A stretch of 64,000 nt of DNA from Gordonia mangrovi. GTDB lineage: Bacteria; Actinomycetota; Actinomycetes; Mycobacteriales; Mycobacteriaceae. Positions within the stretch are counted from its first letter, which is position 1, and each line of letters begins with the position of its first letter. Location of the stretch: NCBI RefSeq assembly GCF_024734075.1, contig NZ_CP102850.1, positions 930,001 through 994,000 of the forward strand, in the 5' to 3' direction. The notes beneath the pieces are model-generated. The model was given only the letters and a program-made list of their open reading frames with translations, searched no databases and was not told where the DNA came from. Positions 35,450 to 44,567 of this stretch are shown here, piece after piece. Made by a program: the position numbers and the translations under genes.

Positions 35450-35710
35450 AATCTTGAGCGTCTCCTTGGGATCGAATGAGGGAGCACCGCGTGGTGCCAC
35501 CTGACCGAGTGTCACGGTTCTCCGCGCCCAGCTAAGCAGCACCCAACGAGCCGCAGCTCCGATTGCAGAGAAATGCGGTGGATTCGGCACAAAAACCTGC
35601 CGCCGATGTCACAATGCGACACCTCGACGGCACGCCGACGTCCACAGCCCGCAATTGCATTCCCCTCCCGCCCGCACTTCAATGAACAACGAGTCAACAC
35701 AGGAGGCGTG

Positions 35711-38700
35711 GTGGTCAGCGAGTACGTCGACAGCTACTCGACGGAAAGCGGCATCGAGGGCGCGCTCTACCGCACCCTCCGGTCCTTCCTCGGCTCAGCC
35801 CAGCAGCGCCTGTGGATCAAGGTCCCGTGGTGGGACGCCTCGCCCCACGCCACCACCCTGCTCGACGACACGATCGCCGCGCACCGACGCCACGTCGACG
35901 TCCTCATCCTCGCCCGCCCCGAAGCCTCCAACGATGCCGCGCTGCGTCGCCTGCGCAGCGCCGGTATCCGCGTGGTCGCCGTCCGCAATCTGCACGAGAA
36001 GGTCGTCCTGGCCGACGACCGCGTCCTCAACCATTCGACGAACTTCACCCGCAAGGAACTCGAGGTCAACGAGAACTCCGGGACCGTGCACACCACGCCG
36101 CGGCTGGTCGACGCGTTCGTCGCGGGTTTCGACCTGATGGCCGACAACCAGGACCGCACCGCATCCGGCGAGGAGACCTGGACGCCGACCGCCACCCTGA
36201 TCCCACCGACGCTGCTGCCCTACCTGGATCGCTTCGACCAACTGAACCCGCTGCAGTCGAAGTCCGTTCCGGCGGTGCTGAACACCTCGGGGCATGTGAT
36301 GGTGGTGGCGCCGACCAGTTCGGGTAAGACGCTGATCGGCGAGGTGGCCGCGCTGCGGTCGATCCTGCTGGAGCACCGGCCCGCGGTGTGGCTGCTGCCG
36401 GCGCGGGCGCTCGCCGCCGAGGTGGCCGCGACCGCCGCCCGCTGGCGTGATCACGGCATTGCGTCGATCGAGCTGACCGGCGAGACCAACATGTCCAGCG
36501 ACCGCATCCGCACCGCGCAGCTGTGGGTGGCGACCACCGAGAAGTTCGAATCTCTCTATCGCCGTTCATCATTGCGGTCCTTCCTGGACACCGTCGGCTG
36601 CCTGATCGTCGACGAGGTACATCTCGTCGGCGACCACGAGCGCGGCGCCACCCTGGAATCGCTGCTCGCGCGGCTGCGGGCGTCAGCCGACCGGACGCGG
36701 ATCGTCGCCCTGTCGGCGACGGCGGCCAACGCCCAAGAACTCGCCGACTGGTTCAACGCCCAACTGATCACGGTGGACTGGCGCCCCACCCGCCTCATCA
36801 CCCAGTTCGTCACCTACGACTCGACGCCGGGCAAACCCTGGGACGACGAGGACGCCAAGGACGAAGCCCTCACCGACCTGCTGCACGAACTGTCCGACGA
36901 CGACGCCTCCGGCACGGGCAGTGTCCTGATCTTCTGCGGCAGCAAGAACGCCGTGCGACGTACCGCGGGCCAACTGGCCGGTGTCCGCTACCGCGGCGTC
37001 GACGACGACACCCTGGTGGAGCAGACCTTCGCCAAAGGCGTCGGTATCCACTTCCGGGACGCGCCGAAATCCCAACGGGCGCTCGCCTCGTTCAACGCAC
37101 GCCAGATCGACACCCTGGTCGCGACGTCGGGCCTGTCGACGGGGGTGAACACACCGGCCCGATCGGTGATCATCCGCGATCTGACCCTCGGCATCTCCGA
37201 ACTCGAGACCAGTCAGGCCCAGCAGATGCTCGGCCGGGCCGGTCGCGCCGGACACGAATCGGAGGGTTTCGGCTTCATCCTGGTGCCGCACAGCGAGGAA
37301 CTCGCGTGGCGCAGCAGGCTTGTCACCGGGTATCGGGTGGACAGCCGATTGATCGACAAACTCGCCGACGCCCTGCTCGCCGAGATTCTCCTCGGCAGCA
37401 TCACCCGTCGCGCCGACGCGCAACTCTGGTACGAGGGCACCTTCGCCTACGCCCAGAACAACCGACGCCGCGACCTCGACGGAGTGCTCGATCACCTCAT
37501 CACCCACCAATTGGTCACCGACGCCGACGACACGCTCACGGTGACCGATCTGGGCGCGCTCACCACCCGCCTGATGGTGGGGGTCGACGCGGCGAGCAAC
37601 CTGCACTCCCGCCTCGCCGCGCTGCCCACTCCCACCGACGCCACCGAAGCCGAACAGCTCATCCTCGCGGCAATCGCGAACAGTGTTCCGGCGCTGCGTG
37701 ATTGGCCGGTCAATCCCAAACCGTACGGGCAATGGGTCGACGACACCCTGGCGACGGCCCCGACGTTGAACCGTCGGCTCGACATCGAGTTCGGCAGCCA
37801 GTTCTGCGCGGCCGCCGCCGTGGCGGCGTTGAACAGCCCGGATCGTCTGCGGGTGTCCGGTGCGATGTCCCGCTCGGAACTCATCCGCGCCATCGACGCG
37901 TTGCCGCGCTACCTCGGCTGGATCGCCGCACTGGGCCATATCGGCATCGGCTCGTGGCAGCCGGTGGTGGCCGGCGACCTCGCCCGCCGCCTGACCTGGT
38001 GGCAACTCACCCCTCATCCGCAGCGCGGCAGCGGGCGGCTGTTGTGGTTCCTCGAACAGCTGCAGGACGAGGAGGCCCGCCGCAAACGCGTGCCGCTGCT
38101 GTGGCGGCGAGCCCGCGGCGCCGACTTCACCAACCCGAACGGGATCAATTCGCCGCCCCGCGGAGTCGATCTGCCCCGCAACGACTTCGAGCATCTCGTC
38201 GGCAGCCGGGCACACCTGGCGCTGGGGCCGGCCGACGGCATCGACCTGCCGCTCGACGCCTCACCGCCCGAGGCCACCCTCGCGATCATCAGCAACGACG
38301 GCGCGAACCGCGCCACCCTGCGCACCCACACCGTTCCGCGGAACGTCGAACTGCCTATGCCGCGGTCGGCACGGGCCACCGTGCTCGCCGCCGACGTGAT
38401 CCTGTTCTCGCGTCGCGGTGATGTTGCCTATCAGAACGCCGTCGTCGACCTGCCGCAGACCGGCGTGGTCGATGCGTCGTCGGCCGTCGACGACGCCCGC
38501 GAGCTGATCGGCCGATTGTCGCCGCCGACGGCGGTGGTCGCCGCACCGGGCCGGGTCCGCAGCATGGTGCAGGGCAAACGCAAACGCCTCCTGTCCGATC
38601 TGCTGCCGCAGATCACCCCGGAACCGCAATTGCTGCCCGTCGCCGAGGCATTGAGCGGGAACGCCGACGACGACGAGACCCGCGTGATCACGCTTCGGGC

Positions 38701-39175
38701 AGCCCTGGAGGAGCTGCTCAGCATCGACGCGTCGGCCGCAAGCGCTCCCCGCCCGGCCGCCGCCGTGCTGAAGGCCGGACGCGCCACACCCCGCGAGTTC
38801 GAATGTGTCCTCCTCGCCCTCGCCGGAGCCCTCGACATCGAGGTGGGCGCCGCGGTCACCGATCACGGCCACCTCGTCGCGCTGGTCAACGCCGGCGGCG
38901 GGTGGCGAACCGCCACACCCCTCGACGACGGCCACGTCATCAGCAAACCGCTATTCCCCGACAAGCTTCCACCGATCATGAGCCCCCTGGGTCTCGTCCC
39001 CGCAAAACCCTCGGAGCCGGCCCGGCCGCTGTTTGGGTGGCTGGCGGAGTTCACGCCGGGTTCGGGTGAGCCGCAGTCGTCCAGTTCCCGCCGATCGGCC
39101 GCCCGGACGGACATCGAGCATGTCTCGGCGGCAGACCACGCCAACGCGGCTCCAGCACCCAGCACCACCACCTGA
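35711..39175 (+). CDS. PLD nuclease-like domain fused to Ski2-type DEVH helicase
   Basis: A protein of 1154 residues from GTG 35711 (AGGAGG at 35701-35706). Residues about 1-145 form a phospholipase-D-type domain with a single HKD motif (H95-x-K97-x4-D102) followed by HSTNFT. The helicase core has APTSSGKT (Walker A, K205), DEVH (301-304), ALSATAAN, IFCGSKNAVRRT, SGLSTGVNTPAR and QMLGRAGRAG (508-512), the signature of Ski2/Hel308-like superfamily 2 enzymes. Residues about 560-1154 hold a winged-helix/ratchet-like part and an unrecognised C-terminal region. A nuclease-helicase fusion beside many toxin-antitoxin genes suggests DNA or RNA defence; that role is inference. Confidence 0.88.
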   Translation: MVSEYVDSYSTESGIEGALYRTLRSFLGSAQQRLWIKVPWWDASPHATTLLDDTIAAHRRHVDVLILARPEASNDAALRRLRSAGIRVVAVRNLHEKVVLADDRVLNHSTNFTRKELEVNENSGTVHTTPRLVDAFVAGFDLMADNQDRTASGEETWTPTATLIPPTLLPYLDRFDQLNPLQSKSVPAVLNTSGHVMVVAPTSSGKTLIGEVAALRSILLEHRPAVWLLPARALAAEVAATAARWRDHGIASIELTGETNMSSDRIRTAQLWVATTEKFESLYRRSSLRSFLDTVGCLIVDEVHLVGDHERGATLESLLARLRASADRTRIVALSATAANAQELADWFNAQLITVDWRPTRLITQFVTYDSTPGKPWDDEDAKDEALTDLLHELSDDDASGTGSVLIFCGSKNAVRRTAGQLAGVRYRGVDDDTLVEQTFAKGVGIHFRDAPKSQRALASFNARQIDTLVATSGLSTGVNTPARSVIIRDLTLGISELETSQAQQMLGRAGRAGHESEGFGFILVPHSEELAWRSRLVTGYRVDSRLIDKLADALLAEILLGSITRRADAQLWYEGTFAYAQNNRRRDLDGVLDHLITHQLVTDADDTLTVTDLGALTTRLMVGVDAASNLHSRLAALPTPTDATEAEQLILAAIANSVPALRDWPVNPKPYGQWVDDTLATAPTLNRRLDIEFGSQFCAAAAVAALNSPDRLRVSGAMSRSELIRAIDALPRYLGWIAALGHIGIGSWQPVVAGDLARRLTWWQLTPHPQRGSGRLLWFLEQLQDEEARRKRVPLLWRRARGADFTNPNGINSPPRGVDLPRNDFEHLVGSRAHLALGPADGIDLPLDASPPEATLAIISNDGANRATLRTHTVPRNVELPMPRSARATVLAADVILFSRRGDVAYQNAVVDLPQTGVVDASSAVDDARELIGRLSPPTAVVAAPGRVRSMVQGKRKRLLSDLLPQITPEPQLLPVAEALSGNADDDETRVITLRAALEELLSIDASAASAPRPAAAVLKAGRATPREFECVLLALAGALDIEVGAAVTDHGHLVALVNAGGGWRTATPLDDGHVISKPLFPDKLPPIMSPLGLVPAKPSEPARPLFGWLAEFTPGSGEPQSSSSRRSAARTDIEHVSAADHANAAPAPSTTT

Positions 39176-39177
39176 TC

Positions 39178-39254
39178 CCTGAGGAACGAGGCGCCACCCC
39201 GACCCCTGAGGAACGAGGCGCTAGCCGAGTGTCACGAAGGGTCACGAAGGGCCC
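39178..39254. repeat. Repeat family B, truncated copy plus full copy
   Basis: A 17-base fragment (CCCTGAGGAACGAGGCG) at 39178 is followed by a complete unit beginning CCCCTGAGG at 39204. The unit's last ten bases, GTCACGAAGG, are doubled at 39231-39250. The unit ends pair (CCCT with AGGG), and the centre contains GGCGCTAGCC, also self-complementary. The first copy begins five bases after the helicase stop. Confidence 0.8.
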
Positions 39255-39282
39255 CAAAGTAATTCACCCAGCAACCCCCGAT

Positions 39283-39324
39283 CCCTGAGGAACGAGGCGC
39301 TAGCCGAGTGTCACGAAGGGCCCC
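39283..39324. repeat. Repeat family B, full intergenic copy
   Basis: A complete 42-bp unit, CCCTGAGGAACGAGGC at the left and TGTCACGAAGGGCCCC at the right. Apart from short flanks it is the same sequence as copies within the NRPS gene at 53860, 54010 and 55357. Confidence 0.85.
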
Positions 39325-39614
39325 ACCACACCCGCATCGCACCTACAGAGCGGATAATGCTCGAAAACAGGCCCGAGCCGCAGAGACCCGTCCGTCAGCC
39401 GAATGAATCAGCCACACACGAGGTGCCAGATCCCACAGCCGCGGATAGGTTGATTGCGTAGCCGGAATCAGCACTGCACAAACCACGGACTCGCATTCCG
39501 AACGCAGTCCAGCTGTGAAACTCACTCTGTCGGGGGACAACGAGCTGTGTACGTAGAGTCCGACATGCGAGTCATAGAACTGGCTCGAGCGAGCTCAGTC
39601 GCGTTGGGCACAAG

Positions 39615-40847
39615 GTGAGACCGTCCGACGCCACCGACACCGCACGGCAGCAGTACTCCAAGCCGAAACTGCGTGCACTGCTTTCGGTGCAACTGTTCAA
39701 CATGCTCGGCGACGGCCTGCTCACCGTCGGGCTCACGCTCATCGTCGTAAACGTCTCGCAAAGCGCCACTGCACTAACGCTTCTACTGGCGTGTAGTACT
39801 GCCGCTGGGATCGTCGCCCTGCTCGGATCGTCGATATGGTTGGACGCCTTCAATCGGCGCCGCACCCTGATCGTGATCGATGTCGGGCGCGTCATCGCGG
39901 CGGTGCTCAGAGTTGCCTACCTCGTCTCTGAGCAGACGTGGCTGCTGGTGTTGATCGGCATCACCGCCGGCATCAGTGTCGCGCTGTATCGTCCCGCGTT
40001 CAGCGCCTACATCGGCGACATTGCCGCACCCGACGACCGTCACGCCGCGAATGCTCTGCGGTCGACGGCATCGAAACTGTCGAGCATTGCCGGCCCGGCT
40101 CTGGCGGGTGTGCTCGCCAACGTCGATGCACAGATGGCGATCCCGATCCTGGCCGGCCTACTCGCCTGCGTTTCGATTGCGGGGTTCACTCTGGGGCCGC
40201 CCGGCATGACTCCGGAAAGGCACTGGCGGATGAGTGGATTCTCAACTGCCGGGTTCCGCTTCGTGTGGTCACACAAATGGGTGATGGCCATCATCGCGCA
40301 AGGTGCGATCCAGATCGGTTTTGTCAGCGCCCCAATCACTCTCATCGTCCCGCTGTGGCTGAGCGATCAGCACGCGTCGGGGCAGTACGGGTATGCGATG
40401 GCGATCGAGGCGGTCGGCGCACTGACCGCGACGCTGCTGTTCACGAGGGGGGTACGAATTCCTGCCACGCTGGGGATGCCAGTGCTCGTCCTGCAGGGGG
40501 CGGTACTGCTCGTCGTGATCTGTGGCGCCCCGACGATCCTGATCTATCCCGCGTATTTCGTTCTCGGACTGGCGATGGGCATATTCGGCACATTGTGGAT
40601 CTCAGCCCTGCAGGCAACCGTCCCGGCCGAGCTGCTCGGCCGAGTCCTTTCGATAGACGCGCTCGGAAACAGCGCTTTCTCGCTCGTCGGCATCCTCATC
40701 ACCGGCCTGGCGCTCGGGTATCTCTCGTTCGGGGAGGTGTCGACCGCATCCCTTGCCGTTTTGATCGCCTCCGTCGTGCTTGCTGCTCTCGTGCCCGGGG
40801 TCCTGACGTTGGGCCGTCAGCACCGGGAGCACAACATCGAACCATGA
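39615..40847 (+). CDS. MFS transporter
   Basis: A 410-residue protein with about 12 membrane helices. The N-terminal part QLFNMLGDGLLTVGLTLIVV and the loop LDAFNRRRTLIVIDVGR (cytoplasmic 2-3 loop with basic residues) are typical of the MFS_3/macrolide-efflux-like group, as is AGPALAGVLANV later. It likely exports a drug or small metabolite by proton antiport. The GTG 39615 start has only a weak AAG ahead of it. It is flanked by repeat-rich DNA and a RES module and has no obvious functional partner. Confidence 0.83.
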   Translation: MRPSDATDTARQQYSKPKLRALLSVQLFNMLGDGLLTVGLTLIVVNVSQSATALTLLLACSTAAGIVALLGSSIWLDAFNRRRTLIVIDVGRVIAAVLRVAYLVSEQTWLLVLIGITAGISVALYRPAFSAYIGDIAAPDDRHAANALRSTASKLSSIAGPALAGVLANVDAQMAIPILAGLLACVSIAGFTLGPPGMTPERHWRMSGFSTAGFRFVWSHKWVMAIIAQGAIQIGFVSAPITLIVPLWLSDQHASGQYGYAMAIEAVGALTATLLFTRGVRIPATLGMPVLVLQGAVLLVVICGAPTILIYPAYFVLGLAMGIFGTLWISALQATVPAELLGRVLSIDALGNSAFSLVGILITGLALGYLSFGEVSTASLAVLIASVVLAALVPGVLTLGRQHREHNIEP

Positions 40848-40981
40848 CCCGCCGCACGAGAAGTGAAGTAGCCACCGATCTGCAGCAGCGGAGGACAGGT
40901 CGGTTCCCTCGACGTCGGCACGATGCTCACGCCGGCCTTGACCAGGTAACGACACCCGATCCCGTGCGGTCTCCTGGCATC

Positions 40982-41629
40982 TCAGACGACCCCATACCCA
41001 AGCCGCTTCGCCGCACCCGCGATGCGGACGGCGAACTCCGGGTGAGTCAGCGGCAAGGACAGTTGCGGGCGGCCGGGCATGGCAGTCGCGGCCGGGGTGA
41101 ACAAGGCCAGGCACGGCGTACCGGCGAATCGGCTGTTGTATCGCAGGCCGTCGATGTCGGGGTGGGCCTCGACGATGTGGCGGGCCCATCGTTGGGTGAT
41201 GTCGTGGCGTCCGGTGGATAGGGCGTAGGTGCCGCCGGCGCGGGTGGCCCAGGCACCTGAGCTGTCGGTCGCGATGTCGATGACGGTGATCGGGCGGCTG
41301 AACGACAGGCCGGTGAGGTAAGGGCGCCCGCGGTCTATCGTGCGGTCGATTTGGAAGGCCTCGGCCAGCGCGGCATCCGGAGTCTCGGCGCCGTACCAGA
41401 CACCCCGCCCGTCAGGGTCCTCACCACGCGGCAGATGGTGGGGGTCGAACCGCAGCACCGGCCCATAGGTGCGCAGCGCGTTCCATGCCAGCACATGGTC
41501 GCCGACGGTGCGGTGCACACGCCACCACACCTCGTCGACTCCGACGACCCGGACCTCGTCGTCCCGCAACCCCAGGGCCCGGAGATCGCCCAGCTCGGGC
41601 GGGGCGGGCAGCATCGGGTCCGAAACCAC
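40982..41629 (-). CDS. RES-domain toxin (NAD-degrading type)
   Basis: A 215-residue RES-domain protein. The family core is present: VWWRVHRTVGD, YGPVLRFDPHH, GVWYGAETPDAALAEAFQ (Arg, Tyr and Glu of the ADP-ribosyltransferase-like fold) and later GLRYNSRFAG. RES toxins deplete NAD+ by phosphorolysis or hydrolysis. GTG 41629 overlaps the antitoxin TAG by one base, giving the usual antitoxin-first order. A second RES module follows directly upstream at 42320-43482. Confidence 0.87.
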   Translation of the reverse strand: MVSDPMLPAPPELGDLRALGLRDDEVRVVGVDEVWWRVHRTVGDHVLAWNALRTYGPVLRFDPHHLPRGEDPDGRGVWYGAETPDAALAEAFQIDRTIDRGRPYLTGLSFSRPITVIDIATDSSGAWATRAGGTYALSTGRHDITQRWARHIVEAHPDIDGLRYNSRFAGTPCLALFTPAATAMPGRPQLSLPLTHPEFAVRIAGAAKRLGYGVV

Positions 41630-42219
41630 TACGAGGCTGTCCAGTCGGCGATCTCGAGCAACTCGAGGACCGCCTGGACGGATTCGCCGTGCAACAGCCA
41701 CTGCCTGACCGACCGGGGCTGTCCACCGATGAGCAGTTGCGGCTGCGGCGACTCCAGGAACCCCGCGACCGCGGTGGGATGCAGCCCACGGGACAGCAAC
41801 TGCGGCAGCACCTGATCCAACCCACGAACGTGCTTGAGCTTGTCCGGCTCGATGTGCTCAAACTGCAGCACCGGGAACACCCACGACCGGCCGTCGTGAA
41901 TTGCCCACAATGTGTGCGCGAGTCGACGTTGACGCACCCGCGAGTCGGAGACCTGTAGCCCCTTGGCCACCTCGGACGCGGACAGGGCGGTGCTGTAGAG
42001 CCGCGCCATGTGCGCGGTCACGTCCGCGGCGATCTGCGCGTAGTCGTCGGGGTTCTCGGTGAACCCGGCGGCGTCGAGCAGCCGGGCTTCGCCCTCGGTC
42101 AGTCGCGCCGCCCCGGGGCGCTGCGCCGGCAAGGTGCGTAACGCTGCGACCAGAGTCTCTCGATCGAGGTCGAAACGATCGCGCAGCAAGTGGTCGAGGT
42201 CGTCGTCCGCGGTCGACAT
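41629..42219 (-). CDS. RES antitoxin (Xre/MbcA/ParS-like)
   Basis: A 196-residue antitoxin. The middle has a helix-turn-helix (SASEVAKGLQVSDSRVRQRR) and GRSWVFPVLQFE, a strand motif seen in this group. The C-terminus (LLIGGQPRSVRQWLLHGESVQAVLELLE, residues about 160-190) is the toxin-binding MbcA/ParS-type region. GGGAGAGGA precedes ATG 42219. It should neutralise the overlapping RES toxin and repress the operon. Confidence 0.83.
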   Translation of the reverse strand: MSTADDDLDHLLRDRFDLDRETLVAALRTLPAQRPGAARLTEGEARLLDAAGFTENPDDYAQIAADVTAHMARLYSTALSASEVAKGLQVSDSRVRQRRLAHTLWAIHDGRSWVFPVLQFEHIEPDKLKHVRGLDQVLPQLLSRGLHPTAVAGFLESPQPQLLIGGQPRSVRQWLLHGESVQAVLELLEIADWTAS

Positions 42220-42288
42220 GGCGATCCTCTCCCTCTAACGGTGTCAGATCAATGCTATGTTCGTTAATCCGATCGCGCGACCAGCTCA

Positions 42289-42329
42289 AGTGAGGTGAAC
42301 GTCCCGGTTCCCAGCACGTTCACCGCACT
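42289..42329. repeat. Inverted repeat family A, copy 4
   Basis: The left arm AGTGAGGTGAACGT is exact; the right arm is ACGTTCACCGCACT, with one mismatch. The right arm contains the stop codon of the second RES toxin gene. Confidence 0.8.
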
Positions 42330-42940
42330 GGCGGCTGCACAACCGTCACCGACGACGGCGCCCGACGCACTTCGATCCCCACACGCCGCGCCACAACACC
42401 AAGACTGACCGATTCACGCTCCGACTCCGGCCAACCCGGATCGCCCATCTCCCCGAACAGCGCCACCGCAACCGCGTCGGGCCCCGTGCTGAACCGCGGC
42501 TCGTAGCGAATGCCGCCTGCGCGCGCGGCCAGTGCCGTCGCCCACCGCTGCGGGACGTCGTACGGAGTCATCGAACACAACTCGCGGGTGACACCGAAGT
42601 CCGCGGCTTCCGACGCCGTGAGGTCGGCGAGCCGGTGCCGCTCGGGCACCCGCACCCGCGACACCCGCCGCGCCGAGGCGAAGTCGGCAGTAATACAGCC
42701 GAAGTCGACGAGCTCCGGGCCGACGGCCTCACGAACGGCAGCCGCCTCGTCAAGGCCGAGGTAGCAGGTCCCCCGCGGCGGCACCAGATCGAACCGGCCT
42801 TGTCCGAGCCCAGTGAACCACCACGGACCCCGCGATGCCCGGTGACAACGGAACAGGTCGACGTCGGCACCGAGATCCCAGACGGGAAAGCCGTCGAGCG
42901 TTGCGGGTGGCGGTTTCTGGAACGAGCGCTGACGGCTCAT
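42320..42940 (-). CDS. RES-domain toxin, second copy
   Basis: A 206-residue RES-domain protein, divergent from the first copy: FRCHRASRGPWWFTGLGQGRF, GTCYLGLDEAAAVREAVG and GGIRYEPRFS fill the same core positions. ATG 42940 shares ATGA with the stop of the upstream antitoxin gene. A longer in-frame version reaching 43168 runs inside the antitoxin and is not real. The two RES genes are too different to be a recent duplication. The NAD+-degrading activity is assigned from the family. Confidence 0.8.
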   Translation of the reverse strand: MSRQRSFQKPPPATLDGFPVWDLGADVDLFRCHRASRGPWWFTGLGQGRFDLVPPRGTCYLGLDEAAAVREAVGPELVDFGCITADFASARRVSRVRVPERHRLADLTASEAADFGVTRELCSMTPYDVPQRWATALAARAGGIRYEPRFSTGPDAVAVALFGEMGDPGWPESERESVSLGVVARRVGIEVRRAPSSVTVVQPPVR

Positions 42941-43482
42941 GCACTCCACCGGGCGGCGGTACGACGAGCCGCGGCCACCACGTCGTCGACGGGTCGGCCC
43001 GCACGCAACCACGCCACCGGCGTCGTCCCGTCGAGGCCGGCGTTGCCGCTGCACATCCACGCTGCTGCGGTCCACGGGTCGGCGTCGACGGTCACGATCG
43101 CCCACGCCTCCGCCATCCCGTCGACGAGCACCGGCTCTCCGCCGAACTGCCACGTCGGGAAAACCCAACTCCGGCTGGCGTTGGCGAGCTGACAGCCGAT
43201 GAGATGGCCGGCGCGCAGCCGTTTGACGACCGCATTCTTGGTGATGCCGAGGAAGCCGATGATGCCCTGCATGTCGTAGAAGGGGCCGATCAACGCGTCG
43301 TAGGGGTCGCCGAGCGGTAATGCCGCAATCATGCGCTCAGCGAGGACATCCGGATCGTCGAGCGCCGAGGACAGATCCACTCCCCGCCGCTGCGCCCTCC
43401 GGACCCGCTCGTCGAGCTGGGTGGCCAGCGCACGCGTCAGCGCCGCAACACGATCATCGACGTCACCAGGCACAGCGATCAT
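42937..43482 (-). CDS. RES antitoxin partner, second module
   Basis: A 181-residue protein with GIIGFLGITKNAVVKRLRAGHLIG, a helix-turn-helix, and SRSWVFPTWQFGGEP, the same strand motif as SWVFPVLQFE in the first antitoxin. The C-terminus (TTPVAWLRAGRPVDDVVAAAR) corresponds to the ParS-like toxin-binding end. It starts at ATG 43482 and overlaps the toxin start. Position and shared motifs support an antitoxin role. Confidence 0.75.
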   Translation of the reverse strand: MIAVPGDVDDRVAALTRALATQLDERVRRAQRRGVDLSSALDDPDVLAERMIAALPLGDPYDALIGPFYDMQGIIGFLGITKNAVVKRLRAGHLIGCQLANASRSWVFPTWQFGGEPVLVDGMAEAWAIVTVDADPWTAAAWMCSGNAGLDGTTPVAWLRAGRPVDDVVAAARRTAARWSA

Positions 43483-43526
43483 CGTACACCTCGTACACCT
43501 GTTTCGATCACCGCAAGCACCCGCCC

Positions 43527-43567
43527 AGTGAGGTGAACGTTCCGGTTTCCGGCACGTTCACCTCACT
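43527..43567. repeat. Inverted repeat family A, copy 5
   Basis: Exact 14-bp arms around TCCGGTTTCCGGC, 12 bases past the 3' end of the AbiEi-like gene and 44 bases upstream of the second antitoxin start. Confidence 0.85.
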
Positions 43568-43579
43568 CGGCACAACCGC

Positions 43580-44458
43580 TCACGCCGCGGCGTGAGCGAG
43601 TGCGTACCGGATCTGCGCGGCAACGTAACCCGGCCGCTCCAGTAGGTCCGACCAGGTGAAGTTCAGCACCGTCCAGCCGGCGTTGATGAGGGCGTTGCGA
43701 CGCCGACGGTCGCGCTGAAAGGTCGCCGCATCGCTGTGGTACGCCATTCCGTCGATCTCGATCGCCACCTTCTGCTCCGGGAACGCGAAGTCGAGTTCGT
43801 AGCCTGCGGCCGGGTGGTTCGCCACCCAGCCGACGATCTCGTGCTCGGTGAACACGTCGACGGCCAACCGTTCCGCCTCCGAGTGAGCATCGGAGCCGAG
43901 CAGCTCGAGAATCCGGGCCATCTGGGCGGCGTTCTTGCCGGTCGCATGCCGTCGGTAGGTGGACATCATGTCCTCGACGGACACGAGGTGCTTTTGCAGC
44001 GCCCGATCCACCACATCCATGCCGCCCTCGACCGCGGCCTCAAGCACCGTCAGCGGAAGTGCGGTGACGCGCAGCCCGTCTCGCTCCACGACGTCGGCGT
44101 CGAGCAACGGACGCCGCACCACCGTCACCCCGGCGACCGTCGACCCGTGCCACCCCAACGGCGCCGTCACCGTCGCCCGCGTCGGACGCTTGCTGATGAC
44201 GCCGTGCCACCAGGCGCCCATCACGCCACCGAGTACTGCACTCGGCGACACCGACAAGGTGGCAATTCGCGTTCGGGTGCGCGCGGTGGCCGGATGGTCG
44301 ACAAGCCGGTAGATCCGGTGCCCCTCGGCCACCCAGTCGCCCGCCGCGATCCGCCGCGCGACCATCCCGCGACTCACCTTGTACTTACGCGCCTGCGCAG
44401 CGGTGATGATGCCGTCACGCTCGAGTGCCAGCTTCCGAAGCTCCGGTGGTATTCCCAT
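43580..44458 (-). CDS. AbiEi-like wHTH plus DUF559 nuclease-like protein
   Basis: A 292-residue protein. Residues about 1-50 (GIITAAQARKYKVSRGMVARR, HRIYRLVDHP) form the winged helix-turn-helix of AbiEi antitoxins. The middle has the AbiEi-like antitoxin body (RVTALPLTVLEAA). The C-terminus YELDFAFPEQKVAIEIDG with RRRRNALINAGWTVLNFTW is a DUF559/Vsr-type PD-(D/E)xK fold. ATG 44458 starts directly on the wHTH. No AbiEii nucleotidyltransferase toxin is next to it, so a solitary regulator or nuclease is possible. Confidence 0.8.
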   Translation of the reverse strand: MGIPPELRKLALERDGIITAAQARKYKVSRGMVARRIAAGDWVAEGHRIYRLVDHPATARTRTRIATLSVSPSAVLGGVMGAWWHGVISKRPTRATVTAPLGWHGSTVAGVTVVRRPLLDADVVERDGLRVTALPLTVLEAAVEGGMDVVDRALQKHLVSVEDMMSTYRRHATGKNAAQMARILELLGSDAHSEAERLAVDVFTEHEIVGWVANHPAAGYELDFAFPEQKVAIEIDGMAYHSDAATFQRDRRRRNALINAGWTVLNFTWSDLLERPGYVAAQIRYALAHAAA

Positions 44459-44515
44459 GCGATTCAGACGCGCCGGACGGCCACTCGGTTCCACCCGATT
44501 TTCGCCCTCGACCCG

Positions 44516-44556
44516 AGTGAGGTGAACGTGCCGTTTTCCGAGACGTTCACCTCACG
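44516..44556. repeat. Inverted repeat family A, copy 6
   Basis: Arms AGTGAGGTGAACGT and ACGTTCACCTCACG, one terminal mismatch, around GCCGTTTTCCGAG. It sits 12 bases past the 3' end of the XRE antitoxin gene. Confidence 0.82.
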
Positions 44557-44567
44557 CGGCACTGGGC

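Larger units (their letters stand above)
39176..39614. other. Gene-poor spacer with repeat-B copies
   Basis: This 439-bp region between the helicase and MFS genes holds three copies or fragments of repeat family B (39178-39194, 39204-39254, 39283-39324). The rest (39325-39614) is less GC-rich and probably carries the MFS promoter. A 65-codon minus-strand frame at 39343-39540 has no recognisable features and is not called. Confidence 0.6.

Noticed and set aside
35573-35710. Longer N-terminus of the PLD-helicase protein
   Set aside because: The extension is Arg/Pro-rich and precedes a strong AGGAGG ribosome site; the PLD domain starts after GTG 35711.
39343-39540. 65-codon minus-strand frame in the gap after the helicase
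   Set aside because: No domain, signal or ribosome-binding site; it probably arises by chance in the MFS promoter region.
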